From Candidatus Kaistia colombiensis (GTDB lineage: Bacteria; Pseudomonadota; Alphaproteobacteria; Rhizobiales; Kaistiaceae): a DNA stretch of 64,000 bases. This document shows positions 8,027 to 16,119 of this stretch, in pieces (the stretch's first letter is position 1; each line of letters opens with the position of its first letter). The notes under the pieces were generated by a model. That model searched no databases. It saw only the letters and a list, made by a program, of their open reading frames with translations, and was not told the DNA's origin. The stretch is from positions 2,122,501-2,186,500 of the forward strand of contig CP119318.1 of the NCBI GenBank assembly GCA_029203105.1, given 5' to 3'. Position numbers and translations under genes: made by a program.

Positions 8027-8667
8027 TGAGCCGTCCGTTCGATCTTTCGCTCTATCTCGTCACCGACGAGGACCTGGCCGGACCGCGCGGCGTCGTCGAG
8101 ACGGTCCGTGCTGCCATTGAGGGCGGCGTGACGCTGGTGCAGCACCGCTGCAAGCACGGGTCGACCCGCGATTTCGTCGCGACGGCGTCGTCGCTGATGG
8201 AAATCCTGCGCCCGCGCGGCATTCCGCTTGTTATCAACGATCGCGTCGATGTCGCGCTCGCAGTCGATGCCGACGGCGTTCATGTCGGCCAGAACGACAT
8301 GCGGGTCGCGAAGGTGCGCGAGCTGATCGGCCCGGATCGCATCCTCGGCCTTTCCGCCGCGCAGATGCAGGAACTCACCCCGGATGAACTCGGCCCGATC
8401 GACTATCTCGGCGTCGGCCCGGTCTTCGCCACGGCGACCAAGCCGAATGCGCCCGACCCGATCGGCTTCGAGCATCTCGGCCGGATCAAGGCGGCGGCGG
8501 GCCTGCCGGTGGTTGCGATTGGCGGTCTCAAGCCCGAGCATGTCGAACCGACGCTGGCGGCCGGCGCCGATGGCCTGGCCATCGTGTCCGCCATCATGGC
8601 GGCGGAAGACCCGGCCCGGGCCGCGCGCGACTTCGCCGATCGCATCGCGCGCTATCGTTCGCAATAG
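8026..8667 (+). CDS. thiE: Thiamine-phosphate synthase ThiE
   Basis: Joins HMP pyrophosphate and thiazole phosphate to form thiamine phosphate. The 213-residue TIM-barrel has YLVTDEDLAG at the N-terminus, INDRVDVALAVDADGVHVGQ in the centre, DYLGVGPVFATATKP and the phosphate-binding VVAIGGLKPEHV. The usual VQLR(D/E)K segment reads VQHRCK: Arg and Lys are kept, but two intervening residues differ from the common form. It is coupled to thiM. No thiD, thiC or thiG is present here, so the locus looks dedicated to thiazole salvage plus coupling. Confidence 0.94.
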   Translation: MSRPFDLSLYLVTDEDLAGPRGVVETVRAAIEGGVTLVQHRCKHGSTRDFVATASSLMEILRPRGIPLVINDRVDVALAVDADGVHVGQNDMRVAKVRELIGPDRILGLSAAQMQELTPDELGPIDYLGVGPVFATATKPNAPDPIGFEHLGRIKAAAGLPVVAIGGLKPEHVEPTLAAGADGLAIVSAIMAAEDPARAARDFADRIARYRSQ

Positions 8668-8676
8668 GGCGACTTT

Positions 8677-8689
8677 TTCCAAATTGGAA
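8677..8689. promoter_or_regulatory. Short palindrome between thiE and malate synthase
   Basis: TTCCAA-A-TTGGAA is a perfect 6-base dyad preceded by a run of T, 10 bases after thiE and 82 bases before the malate synthase start. It could be an operator for a glyoxylate-pathway regulator or part of the thiE 3' end. No regulator is encoded next to it. Confidence 0.25.
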
Positions 8690-8771
8690 CAAGTTCTGCC
8701 CTGATCGTGCAGGTTCAGTTGAAGGCGGTGGCGTGGCATAGTCGCGCCAACGTTCCCACCGAGGAGTTGCC

Positions 8772-10367
8772 ATGTCCGCCACCAATGCTGAACGCCTGGT
8801 CGTCAAGGGAGAGATTGGTCCCCGCTTCGACGAGATCCTGACGCCCGAGGCGCTCGCCTTCGTCGCCGAGCTGCATGGCCGGTTCGACGCCAAGCGCCGG
8901 GCGCTGCTCGAATTCCGCAACGAGCGTCAGGTCTTTTTCGACAATGGCGGGCTGCCGGACTTCCTGCCCGAGACGAAGGCGATCCGCGAGGGCGACTGGA
9001 AGGTCGCGCCGATCCCGGCCGACCTGCTCGACCGCCGCGTCGAGATCACCGGACCGGTCGACCGCAAGATGATCGTCAACGCGCTGAATTCCGGCGCGAA
9101 GGTGTTCATGGCCGATTTCGAGGACGCGTCCTCGCCGGTCTGGGCCAACATGGTCGAGGGCCAGCTCAACCTCAGGGATCGCTGGGCCAACCAGATCGAC
9201 TTCACCGATTCCCGCACCGGCAAGGCCTACAAGCTCGGCGCCAATCCGGCCGTCCTGATCATCCGCCCGCGCGGCTGGCACCTGCCCGAACGCCACATCA
9301 CGTTTGACGGCAAGGACGCCTCCGGCTCGCTGGTCGATTTCGGCCTCTACGTCTTCCACAACGCCAAGGCGGCGCTGGCGCAGGGCTCGGGTCCGTATTT
9401 CTACCTGCCGAAGACCGAGAGCCATCTGGAAGCCCGCCTCTGGGACGAGGTCTTCACCTTCGCCGAGCAGGAGCTCGGCCTGACCCACGGCACCATCAAG
9501 GCGACCGTGCTGATCGAGACGCTGCCGGCGGCGTTCGAGATGGACGAGATCCTGTATGAGCTGAAGGACCACATGGCCGGCCTCAATTGCGGCCGCTGGG
9601 ACTACATCTTCTCGTTCATCAAGACGCTGCGCAACAACAAGGCGTTCCTGCTGCCGGATCGCGGTCAGGTCGTCATGGGCAAGGCCTTCCTGCTTGCCTA
9701 TTCGGAACTCTTGATCAAGACCTGCCATCGTCGCGGCGCCTTCGCCATGGGCGGTATGGCGGCGCAGATCCCGATCAAGAACAACCCGGAAGCGAATGCC
9801 GCCGCCTTCGCCAAGGTGCGCGCCGACAAGGAGCGCGAGGCCAATGCCGGCCATGACGGCACCTGGGTCGCGCATCCGGATCTCGTCCCCGTCGCCATGA
9901 AAGTGTTCGATCGCCTGATGCCGGGTCCGAACCAGCTTTCGCGGCTGCGCGAGGAGGTATCCTTCGGCCAGAAGGACATGCTCGCCATTCACGAGGGCAC
10001 GCGGACGGAAGAGGGCCTGCGCCACAACATCCGCGTCGGCGTTCAGTATATCGAGGCGTGGCTGCGCGGGCGCGGCGCGGTGCCGATCTACAACCTGATG
10101 GAAGATGCGGCGACGGCCGAGATCAGCCGTGCGCAGATCTGGCAGCAGCTCAACTTCGAGGCGACGCTGGAAGACGGCCAGAAGGTGACGGAAGAGCTGT
10201 TCCGCCGCGCGCTGGCCGAAGAGATGGAAGTCGTCAAGGGCGAGGTCGGCCCGGACAATTATGCCGCCGGCCGCTTCCCGGAAGCGATCGATCTGTTCGC
10301 CCAGCTCTCGACGGCCAAGACCTTCGAGCCGTTCCTGACGGTCCCGGCCTACAAGCTGATCGACTGA
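8772..10367 (+). CDS. aceB: Malate synthase A
   Basis: Condenses glyoxylate with acetyl-CoA to give malate. The 531-residue length and motifs match the A isoform rather than the ~720-residue G isoform: IIRPRGWHLPERH, the metal-ligand segment VLIETLPAAFEMDEILYEL, CGRWDYIFSFIKTLR and the catalytic-region GGMAAQIP. The ATG at 8772 follows GAGGAG. It stands alone, but glycolate oxidase 4 kb upstream makes its substrate glyoxylate. No isocitrate lyase is visible in this window, so here it could serve glycolate assimilation as well as the glyoxylate shunt. Confidence 0.95.
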   Translation: MSATNAERLVVKGEIGPRFDEILTPEALAFVAELHGRFDAKRRALLEFRNERQVFFDNGGLPDFLPETKAIREGDWKVAPIPADLLDRRVEITGPVDRKMIVNALNSGAKVFMADFEDASSPVWANMVEGQLNLRDRWANQIDFTDSRTGKAYKLGANPAVLIIRPRGWHLPERHITFDGKDASGSLVDFGLYVFHNAKAALAQGSGPYFYLPKTESHLEARLWDEVFTFAEQELGLTHGTIKATVLIETLPAAFEMDEILYELKDHMAGLNCGRWDYIFSFIKTLRNNKAFLLPDRGQVVMGKAFLLAYSELLIKTCHRRGAFAMGGMAAQIPIKNNPEANAAAFAKVRADKEREANAGHDGTWVAHPDLVPVAMKVFDRLMPGPNQLSRLREEVSFGQKDMLAIHEGTRTEEGLRHNIRVGVQYIEAWLRGRGAVPIYNLMEDAATAEISRAQIWQQLNFEATLEDGQKVTEELFRRALAEEMEVVKGEVGPDNYAAGRFPEAIDLFAQLSTAKTFEPFLTVPAYKLID

Positions 10368-10406
10368 TCCGGGCCGATTGACGCGAAGCCCGCGTCGAGT
10401 AAGATC

Positions 10407-10431
10407 GCGGCAGGCTGATGCAGCCTGCCGC
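10407..10431 (+). terminator. Hairpin after malate synthase
   Basis: A perfect 10-base stem, GCGGCAGGCT and AGCCTGCCGC, with a 5-base loop lies 40 bases after the malate synthase stop. There is no real T run after it, so it may be a weak or factor-assisted terminator, or an mRNA-stabilising end. Confidence 0.45.
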
Positions 10432-10557
10432 TTGCGCCCTTCGGGGCATGGTGAATGTATCGCGACGTTTGAACCTGATCCGTTGGCTCCCGGCGAACGC
10501 CTCAGCAATGCAAGCACTGAAGTGACTGTGTTCGCCTGAGAGACAAGGACAGGAAAT

Positions 10558-11130
10558 ATGCGCGATTCTCGCGATGCCAAATCCATGGCAAAGGCGCTGC
10601 GGGCCGCGATGGCCGAGCGTAAAATCGAACTCTCCCATAGCGAAACGCTCGAAATCGTCGCCCGCCAGTTCGGCTATGACGACTGGAACATCTTCGCGGC
10701 CGAGATCGCTTCGGCAGTTCCGCCGGCCTCGATGGTTGCGCCCGCCGGCCCGCAATTCAATCAGGTCATCCCGATCCTCCGGATCTTCGATATCGCCAAG
10801 GCGATGGAATTCTATCGCGACTTCCTCGGCTTCACTGTCGATTGGGAGCACCGTTTCGGCGAGGGGATGCCGCCTTATACGCAGGTGTCACGGGCCGGCA
10901 TGCTGCTGCATCTGAGCGAGCATCACGGCGACGCCAGCCCCGGTTCGACGGTGTTCGTCTGGATGCGCGGGATCGAGGCTTTCCACCGCGAACTTCTCGG
11001 CAAGAAATACGGCTACTCGCGCCCTGGTCTCGAGAAGACGGATTATGACGCGCGCATGTTCCAGGTGCCGGACCCGTTCGGCAACCGCATCCGCTTCAAT
11101 GAAGCCGACCGGGATCCTGCGCAGCTCTGA
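10558..11130 (+). CDS. Glyoxalase-superfamily protein with N-terminal extension
   Basis: A 190-residue protein. Residues ~60-185 form a vicinal-oxygen-chelate domain of the glyoxalase/bleomycin-resistance type: ILRIFDIAKAMEFYRDFLGF opens it and FQVPDPFGNRIRFNE closes it. The first ~50 residues (DAKSMAKALRAAMAERKIEL, then a GYDDWNIFAAEI segment) form the helical 'glyoxalase-related' module found in a subset of bacterial members. The start at 10558 is preceded by AGGA. Substrate unknown: the superfamily covers lactoylglutathione lyases, dioxygenases and resistance proteins, and its metal ligands cannot be assigned by eye. A strong terminator follows. Confidence 0.85.
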   Translation: MRDSRDAKSMAKALRAAMAERKIELSHSETLEIVARQFGYDDWNIFAAEIASAVPPASMVAPAGPQFNQVIPILRIFDIAKAMEFYRDFLGFTVDWEHRFGEGMPPYTQVSRAGMLLHLSEHHGDASPGSTVFVWMRGIEAFHRELLGKKYGYSRPGLEKTDYDARMFQVPDPFGNRIRFNEADRDPAQL

Positions 11131-11156
11131 AGAAGCCTGGCACTGGTACTGAAAAG

Positions 11157-11191
11157 AAAAGCCCATCCCGAGCGATCGGGATGGGCTTTTT
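11157..11191. terminator. Bidirectional intrinsic terminator
   Basis: GCCCATCCCG (11161-11170) pairs perfectly with CGGGATGGGC (11177-11186) around a 6-base loop, flanked by A-rich and T5 runs. It serves both the glyoxalase-like gene on the plus strand and the efflux pump on the minus strand. Confidence 0.92.
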
Positions 11192-11230
11192 GCCATTGCC
11201 TCACGGCGTCCTTGTGCGAGCCGGCGCGGC

Positions 11231-12730
11231 CTAGACCTCGACGGCGGTTGGTGCCGGGCCGCGGGCGCCGCGTAGCGGCCGTTCTTCCATGATCGTCAGC
11301 AGCGCGAGCGCGATGAAGATGCAGATCGTCGCCGCGATGAACACGCCACTGAACGCGCCGGACAGTGAAACGCCGGCCTCCGCCGCAGCGGCGATCTTGG
11401 CCTCGACCGATGTGCCTTCGCCGCCCGAGATCGCACCCAGGCCGCCGAGGAAGATCGCACCGAAGGCGGCGACGAGGATGGCGCTGCCGAGCGAGCGCAT
11501 GAAGTTGATCGTCGCCGTCGCGGTGCCGAGGTGGTGCGCCTGCACCGCGTTTTGCGCCACGACGATCGTCACCGGGAACAAGGTGCCGAGTCCGGCGCCG
11601 ATGAAGGCCAGGATGACTTCGATCGACACGAGATTAAGTCGCCCGGCAAAGACCGAGAGAACGCCGGTCAGGATCATTGCAACCGTGAGCCCGATGGTTG
11701 GCGAGCGCTTGTAGTGTTGGACGCGGGCCATGACACGGCCGGAGAACTGCGCGCCGAACACGGTGCCGATCGAGAGCGGAATGAGCGCGAAGCCCGATTC
11801 CGCCGCCGACATACGCAAGACCGACTGGAAGAACAGCGGCATGTAGATCGACAGGCCCACCATCGTGCCGATGCCGAAGAAGCCGGCGAGCGTCGCGGTT
11901 GCCACCACCTGATCGCGCAGCACGCCAACCGGCAGGAACGGCTCCGGCGCGGTCAGGACGCGGGTAAGGAATAGCGCCCAGGCAACCGCCGAAGCGATGA
12001 GCAGGCCGACGATCTGCAGCGAGGACCACGGATAGGACACGCCGCCCCAGCTCAACGCCAGCAGCAGCAAAACAGCGGCCGCCACGAGCAGCACCGCGCC
12101 GATGACGTCGAGTTTGTGCGGGCGGTCGTTGCGCGGCAGCTTCTTCAGCGCGTTGAAGGTCATGGCGAAGGCGATGAGGCCGAGCGGCAGGTTGATCCAG
12201 AAGATCACCGTCCAGTTCAATGCCTCGGACAGGACGCCGCCCAGCACCGGGCCGGCGACGCTGGCCGCCGCGAATACGGCGCCGAAATAGCCCATGTACT
12301 TGGCGCGTTCCTTGGGCGAGATCGCATCGCCGATGATCGTATGCGCCAGCGAAATCAAACCGCCGCCGCCAAGGCCCTGCAGGAAGCGGGCGAGGATCAG
12401 GCCGGTCATGGTCGGCGCTAGCGCGCAGGCGATCGAGCCGATGATGAAGATGAAGATGGCGATCAGCAGCACGGTGCGGCGACCATGGATGTCGCTGAGC
12501 TTGCCGTAGAGCGGCGTCACGGCCGTCGAGGACAGCAGATAGGCTGTCACCACCCAGGCGATGTTCTGCAGATCGCCCAGTTCGCGGCCGATCGTCGGCA
12601 GCGCGGTCGCAACGATGGTCTGGTCGAGAGCGGCCAGGAACATGGCCAGCATGACGCCGAGAATGATCGAGCGGACGGTAGCGTGGTCGAGCGGAGCCGG
12701 GCCGGAGCGCGCGGAAACGGATGCATCCAT
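11231..12730 (-). CDS. DHA2-family MFS efflux pump (14 TM)
   Basis: A 499-residue major-facilitator drug:H+ antiporter. Near the N-terminus it has MLAMFLAALDQTIVATALPT, the LDxTIVxxALP motif of the DHA2 (EmrB/QacA) family, then YGKLSDIHGRR between TM2 and TM3 and ILARFLQGLGGGGLISLAHT in TM4-5. Hydropathy by eye suggests 14 segments. The start at 12730 is preferred over the in-frame ATG at 12820, because the extra 30 residues are unconserved and the motifs then sit at normal positions. It is the last of three same-strand genes after emrA and emrB, with its own gap of 150 bases. It has no adaptor of its own, so it either works alone or borrows the EmrA-like adaptor. Confidence 0.9.
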   Translation of the reverse strand: MDASVSARSGPAPLDHATVRSIILGVMLAMFLAALDQTIVATALPTIGRELGDLQNIAWVVTAYLLSSTAVTPLYGKLSDIHGRRTVLLIAIFIFIIGSIACALAPTMTGLILARFLQGLGGGGLISLAHTIIGDAISPKERAKYMGYFGAVFAAASVAGPVLGGVLSEALNWTVIFWINLPLGLIAFAMTFNALKKLPRNDRPHKLDVIGAVLLVAAAVLLLLALSWGGVSYPWSSLQIVGLLIASAVAWALFLTRVLTAPEPFLPVGVLRDQVVATATLAGFFGIGTMVGLSIYMPLFFQSVLRMSAAESGFALIPLSIGTVFGAQFSGRVMARVQHYKRSPTIGLTVAMILTGVLSVFAGRLNLVSIEVILAFIGAGLGTLFPVTIVVAQNAVQAHHLGTATATINFMRSLGSAILVAAFGAIFLGGLGAISGGEGTSVEAKIAAAAEAGVSLSGAFSGVFIAATICIFIALALLTIMEERPLRGARGPAPTAVEV

Positions 12731-12846
12731 GGAAAGTCGCCAATGTGATTGTGTGCCCGCCGAGGAGAGGCCGGGCAGAAAGGGCGCCAATGAATCTGGT
12801 TCGGCGAGGGCGGGAAACACTAGCCCTCTTGGCGCATGATCTCAAT

Positions 12847-12874
12847 CCGCAGGCGCACCAGGGTGCGCCTGCGG
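12847..12874. terminator. Strong hairpin between the two efflux pump genes
   Basis: CCGCAGGCGCAC (12847-12858) pairs with GTGCGCCTGCGG (12863-12874) immediately after the EmrB-like stop codon. A T run follows only in the plus-strand reading, so for the minus-strand pump genes it may act as a partial terminator or mRNA end. Confidence 0.45.
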
Positions 12875-12880
12875 CAATTT

Positions 12881-14449
12881 TTAGTGGCCGCCACCACCGC
12901 CGGCGGGGGCCGCCTGCGGTTTCTGGGCGAGCGGAACGAGCAGCACGATCGCGGCGAAGATGACGGCCAGCACGAGGAATACGTCCGAGAACGCCATCAC
13001 CAGGGCTTCGCGCTTGACCGAAAGGGTCAGCGTCTTGATCGCCGCCAGGTTGGCATCGCTGCCCATCGTCGCTGCAAAGCCCTTGGTCATCGCATCGAGC
13101 CGCTCGGTCGCTGCCTCGCGGCCCCACTGCACCTGCTCGTGCAGGCGGGTGATGTGCAGATCCCAGCGATTGTTGAGGATCGTCGTGATGACCGCGAGGC
13201 CGACGGCGCCGCCGAGGTTTCGCGTCAGGTTGAAGAGGCCGGAGGCGTTCTTCATGCGGTCCGGCGGCAGCGTACCGAGCGCCAGCATCGACACCGGCAT
13301 CATCGAGGTCATCAGCGCGACGCCGCGCATCGCCTGTGGAATGAACAGCTCGTTGAAGGCCCAGTCCTTGGTGATCGGCACCAGCTCGAGGCAGGACAGC
13401 GCGAACAGCGACAGGCCGAACGCCATCATGTAGCGCGGGTCCATCTTCTGGCCGAGGCGGCCGACGATCGGCGCGGTCATCATCATGAACAGGCCGGTGA
13501 CGAACATCGTCTCACCGATTTGGAGTGAATCGTAGCCGCGCACCCGGGCGAGATAGACCGGATAGAGATAGACGAGGCCGTAGAGGCCGACGCCGAGCAT
13601 GAAGGAGAACAGCGCGCCGGTGGCGAAGTTGCGGTTCTGGAAGGCGCGCACGTCGACGATCGGCTCGTCGGTGCTGAGGACGCGCCAGAAGAACAACACG
13701 CCGGCGACCACCGTCACGACCGCCAGAATGGCGATTGTCTCGTCCTGGAACCAGTCATTCGCAGAGCCTTCCTCCAGCACATATTCGAGGCTGCCGAGGA
13801 ACGCGGCCAGGGTGATCAGGCCGACATAGTCGAAGCGCTGCAGCAGCTTGAAGTTGGGCTTGTCCCAGTCGACGAAGGCCAGCACGCCGAGAGTCACGCA
13901 GATGCCGGGGATGACGTTGACCAGGAACAGCCAGTGCCAGGAGAAGATGTTGGTGAGATAGCCGCCGATCGTCGGGCCGACGGTCGGCGCCAGTGTCGCG
14001 ATCAGGCCGACGATCGCCGAAACCATGGCGCGCCGGTTGGGCGGGAAGATCGTGAAGGCGGCCGCGAACACGGCCGGGATCATGCCGCCGCCGATGAAGC
14101 CCTGCGCGGCGCGCCAGGCGATCATCTCGCCGATCGACGAGGAACTGGCGCAGCCGATCGAGGTGATGGTGAAGCCGCCGGCGGCGATGGCGAACAGATA
14201 GCGGGTCGACAGCGCGCGGCCGAGGAAGCCCGATAGCGGGATCATGATGATCTCGGCGATCAGGTAGGCCGTCTGCACCCAGGAGATCTCCTGCGCGCTG
14301 GCGGAAAGGCCGGCCTGGATCTCGGTCAGCGACGACGAGACGATCTGGATGTCGAGGATCGCCATGAACATGCCGACCGCCATGGCAACGAAGCCAAGCG
14401 TGCGGCGCGGCGTCATCTCGGGAAGGACGGATGGTTGCTGACCGGCCAT
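12881..14449 (-). CDS. emrB: EmrB-type DHA2 multidrug efflux pump
   Basis: Inner-membrane MFS pump of an EmrAB-type tripartite system, 522 residues with about 14 membrane segments. Diagnostic segments are FMAILDIQIVSSSLTEIQAG in TM1, GFLGRALSTRYLF in the TM2-3 loop and AAQGFIGGGMIPAVFAAAFT in TM5, the proton-antiport motif C region. The adaptor gene lies just upstream on the same strand (171-base gap), and the TetR gene beyond it is divergent. Substrates cannot be predicted; EmrB relatives export hydrophobic toxins and uncouplers. The Gly/His-rich C-terminus (AGGGGGH) is unremarkable. Confidence 0.92.
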   Translation of the reverse strand: MAGQQPSVLPEMTPRRTLGFVAMAVGMFMAILDIQIVSSSLTEIQAGLSASAQEISWVQTAYLIAEIIMIPLSGFLGRALSTRYLFAIAAGGFTITSIGCASSSSIGEMIAWRAAQGFIGGGMIPAVFAAAFTIFPPNRRAMVSAIVGLIATLAPTVGPTIGGYLTNIFSWHWLFLVNVIPGICVTLGVLAFVDWDKPNFKLLQRFDYVGLITLAAFLGSLEYVLEEGSANDWFQDETIAILAVVTVVAGVLFFWRVLSTDEPIVDVRAFQNRNFATGALFSFMLGVGLYGLVYLYPVYLARVRGYDSLQIGETMFVTGLFMMMTAPIVGRLGQKMDPRYMMAFGLSLFALSCLELVPITKDWAFNELFIPQAMRGVALMTSMMPVSMLALGTLPPDRMKNASGLFNLTRNLGGAVGLAVITTILNNRWDLHITRLHEQVQWGREAATERLDAMTKGFAATMGSDANLAAIKTLTLSVKREALVMAFSDVFLVLAVIFAAIVLLVPLAQKPQAAPAGGGGGH

Positions 14450-14536
14450 GATCGTCTCCTGGGGCGTTCGCCCCTAAAAAGCGCCGGGTTCGCAGCCCTG
14501 GCGGCACGGCCGTGCGCGGACGGTCGATTGGTTCAA

Positions 14537-14588
14537 CGAGAGGAGAGCCGGAAAGCCGGTAGGGACAGCACGCCCGGCTCTCCTCTCG
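14537..14588. repeat. 15-bp perfect inverted repeat between emrA and emrB
   Basis: CGAGAGGAGAGCCGG (14537-14551) and CCGGCTCTCCTCTCG (14574-14588) are exact reverse complements separated by 22 bases, inside the adaptor-pump gap. In mRNA they would form a stable stem-loop that could set the adaptor:pump expression ratio. It does not match the 115-121 bp repeat family found further along. Confidence 0.7.
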
Positions 14589-14620
14589 AAGCGCTCCCCC
14601 GAAAGGGAGAAGCTATGGGA

Positions 14621-15862
14621 TCAACGCGCCGCGACGGCGGTATCGCCGCCCGTACGGCTGTCGATGTCGACCACCACGGAGAGGCCCGGGCGAAGAATAC
14701 CCTTGGCGGCTTCCGAGGCGGGAATGCGGATTCGCACCGGCACGCGCTGCGTGATCTTGGTGAAGTTGCCGGTGGCATTGTCGGCCGGCAGCAGGCTGAA
14801 CACCGCGCCGGAAGCCGGTGCGACGCTCTCGACCGTGCCTTCGATCGTCGCATCCGAATAGGCGTCGACGCTGACGGTCGCGCGGGCGCCCGGCCGGATC
14901 CGGCCAAGCTGCGTTTCCTTGTAGTTCGCGTCGACATAGACGTCCTGCAGCGGCACGAGCGCCAGCAGGCGCTGGCCGGTCGCGACATACTGACCCGGAT
15001 TGACCGCGCGGTTGCCGATGACGCCGTCGAACGGGGCGCGGATGACCATGTGGTCGAGGTCGAGCTTCTTCTGCGCCAGCGTCGTCTGGTCCTGGTCGAG
15101 CGCCCGCTCGGCCTCGACGCGCTGCGCCTGCATGACGGCGACATTGGCCTCGGCCGTGGTCAGGCCGGCCTTGGCCGACTCGACGGCCGCGGCGGTCTTG
15201 TCCTTGGTGGCCTGAGCTTGCTGCAACGACTGCTGCGACGCAAACTGGTTCTTGGCGAGCGTGGTGGCGCGTGCCAGATCCGCCACGGCGAGTTCGGCGT
15301 CGGCACTGGCGGAGGCGATGGCCGTGCGGGCCTGTGCGACCCCAGCCTGGCCAGCCTCGATCTGCCGGTCGATGCGGTCGATGGCGGCCTGCTGGGCGGC
15401 AATCTGGTTCTCGCCGGCGGTGACCGCCAGCTTCTGATCCGAATCATCCAGATAGACCAGCGGATCGCCCGCCTTCACCGACGCGTTGTTGGCGACGCTG
15501 ACCTGGGTGACATAGCCGGCAAGGCGTGGCGCTACCGTCGACGTATCGGCGCCGACATAGGCGTCGTCCGTCGACACCATGAAGCGGCCGACGGTCCACC
15601 ATTCATGGCCGAAATAGGCGCCGGCCGCGATCGCGACGACGCCGACGGTCAGGAGAAGAAACCGCCGCCGCCCGCCGCGCTGGGCCGGGGGTGGGGCGAT
15701 CGCAGGCTTGGCTTTGCCGCTGTTATCGGGCGCGGAGGGCCGCTCGGCAACGGGCGCAGCCGCCGGCGGCGGCGGTGTGACTTCGGCGTTGCGGCGCAGG
15801 ATTGGCTCCAGCTCGGAAACGCCGGTATCGTCAGGGGTCTCGACAAGTGCGACCTTTGCCAT
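14621..15862 (-). CDS. emrA: EmrA-type HlyD-family membrane-fusion protein
   Basis: Periplasmic adaptor of a tripartite pump, 413 residues. A Pro/Ala-rich cytoplasmic N-terminus leads to one membrane segment (FLLLTVGVVAIAAGAYFG, about residues 68-85). A barrel/lipoyl half-motif follows (TDDAYVGADTSTVAPRLAGY), then a long Ala/Gln-rich coiled-coil hairpin (about residues 150-270), the second lipoyl half (MVIRAPFDGVIGNRAVNPGQ) and the beta-barrel. It is the first gene of the emrAB-like operon, and its promoter region holds the twin TetR-type palindromes. Confidence 0.93.
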   Translation of the reverse strand: MAKVALVETPDDTGVSELEPILRRNAEVTPPPPAAAPVAERPSAPDNSGKAKPAIAPPPAQRGGRRRFLLLTVGVVAIAAGAYFGHEWWTVGRFMVSTDDAYVGADTSTVAPRLAGYVTQVSVANNASVKAGDPLVYLDDSDQKLAVTAGENQIAAQQAAIDRIDRQIEAGQAGVAQARTAIASASADAELAVADLARATTLAKNQFASQQSLQQAQATKDKTAAAVESAKAGLTTAEANVAVMQAQRVEAERALDQDQTTLAQKKLDLDHMVIRAPFDGVIGNRAVNPGQYVATGQRLLALVPLQDVYVDANYKETQLGRIRPGARATVSVDAYSDATIEGTVESVAPASGAVFSLLPADNATGNFTKITQRVPVRIRIPASEAAKGILRPGLSVVVDIDSRTGGDTAVAAR

Positions 15863-15900
15863 GACTCGTATCCTGTCCTTAAGCCCCCGGGGAAAGGGTT

Positions 15901-15919
15901 TGACCGAACCGTTCGGTCA
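15901..15919. promoter_or_regulatory. TetR-type operator 1
   Basis: TGACCGAAC-C-GTTCGGTCA is a perfect 19-base palindrome 39 bases upstream of the EmrA-like start. It matches the GACCGnnCGGTC style of operators used by many TetR-family efflux repressors. A TetR gene lies 200 bases away in divergent orientation. Confidence 0.8.
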
Positions 15920-15961
15920 GCGGCGCTTGAATTAGGCGCATTGATTGTTTAAATCAAGGTC

Positions 15962-15980
15962 GAACTGAACGGTTCGGTCA
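15962..15980. promoter_or_regulatory. TetR-type operator 2 (imperfect)
   Basis: A second copy of the operator, matching 16 of 19 positions of the perfect version. Its right half ACGGTTCGGTCA is intact and its left half is degenerate. Centres of the two copies are 61 bases apart, close to six helical turns, so bound dimers would face the same side of the DNA. Confidence 0.7.
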
Positions 15981-16119
15981 AAAAATCGTGCACTGCAGCA
16001 TAGCGGCGGTGTCGGTTGGATTGATAACCGCTTCTTGGTACTTTCGAATTGGACAAATGCGATCCCGACTCGAAGGCTGCGCTCATCGCGGCCGGGTCGC
16101 GCCGAAGGGGAGAAACGCG

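Noticed and set aside
8715..10586. 623-codon open frame opposite malate synthase
   Set aside because: No recognisable domain, and it covers the whole of a well-conserved gene on the other strand.
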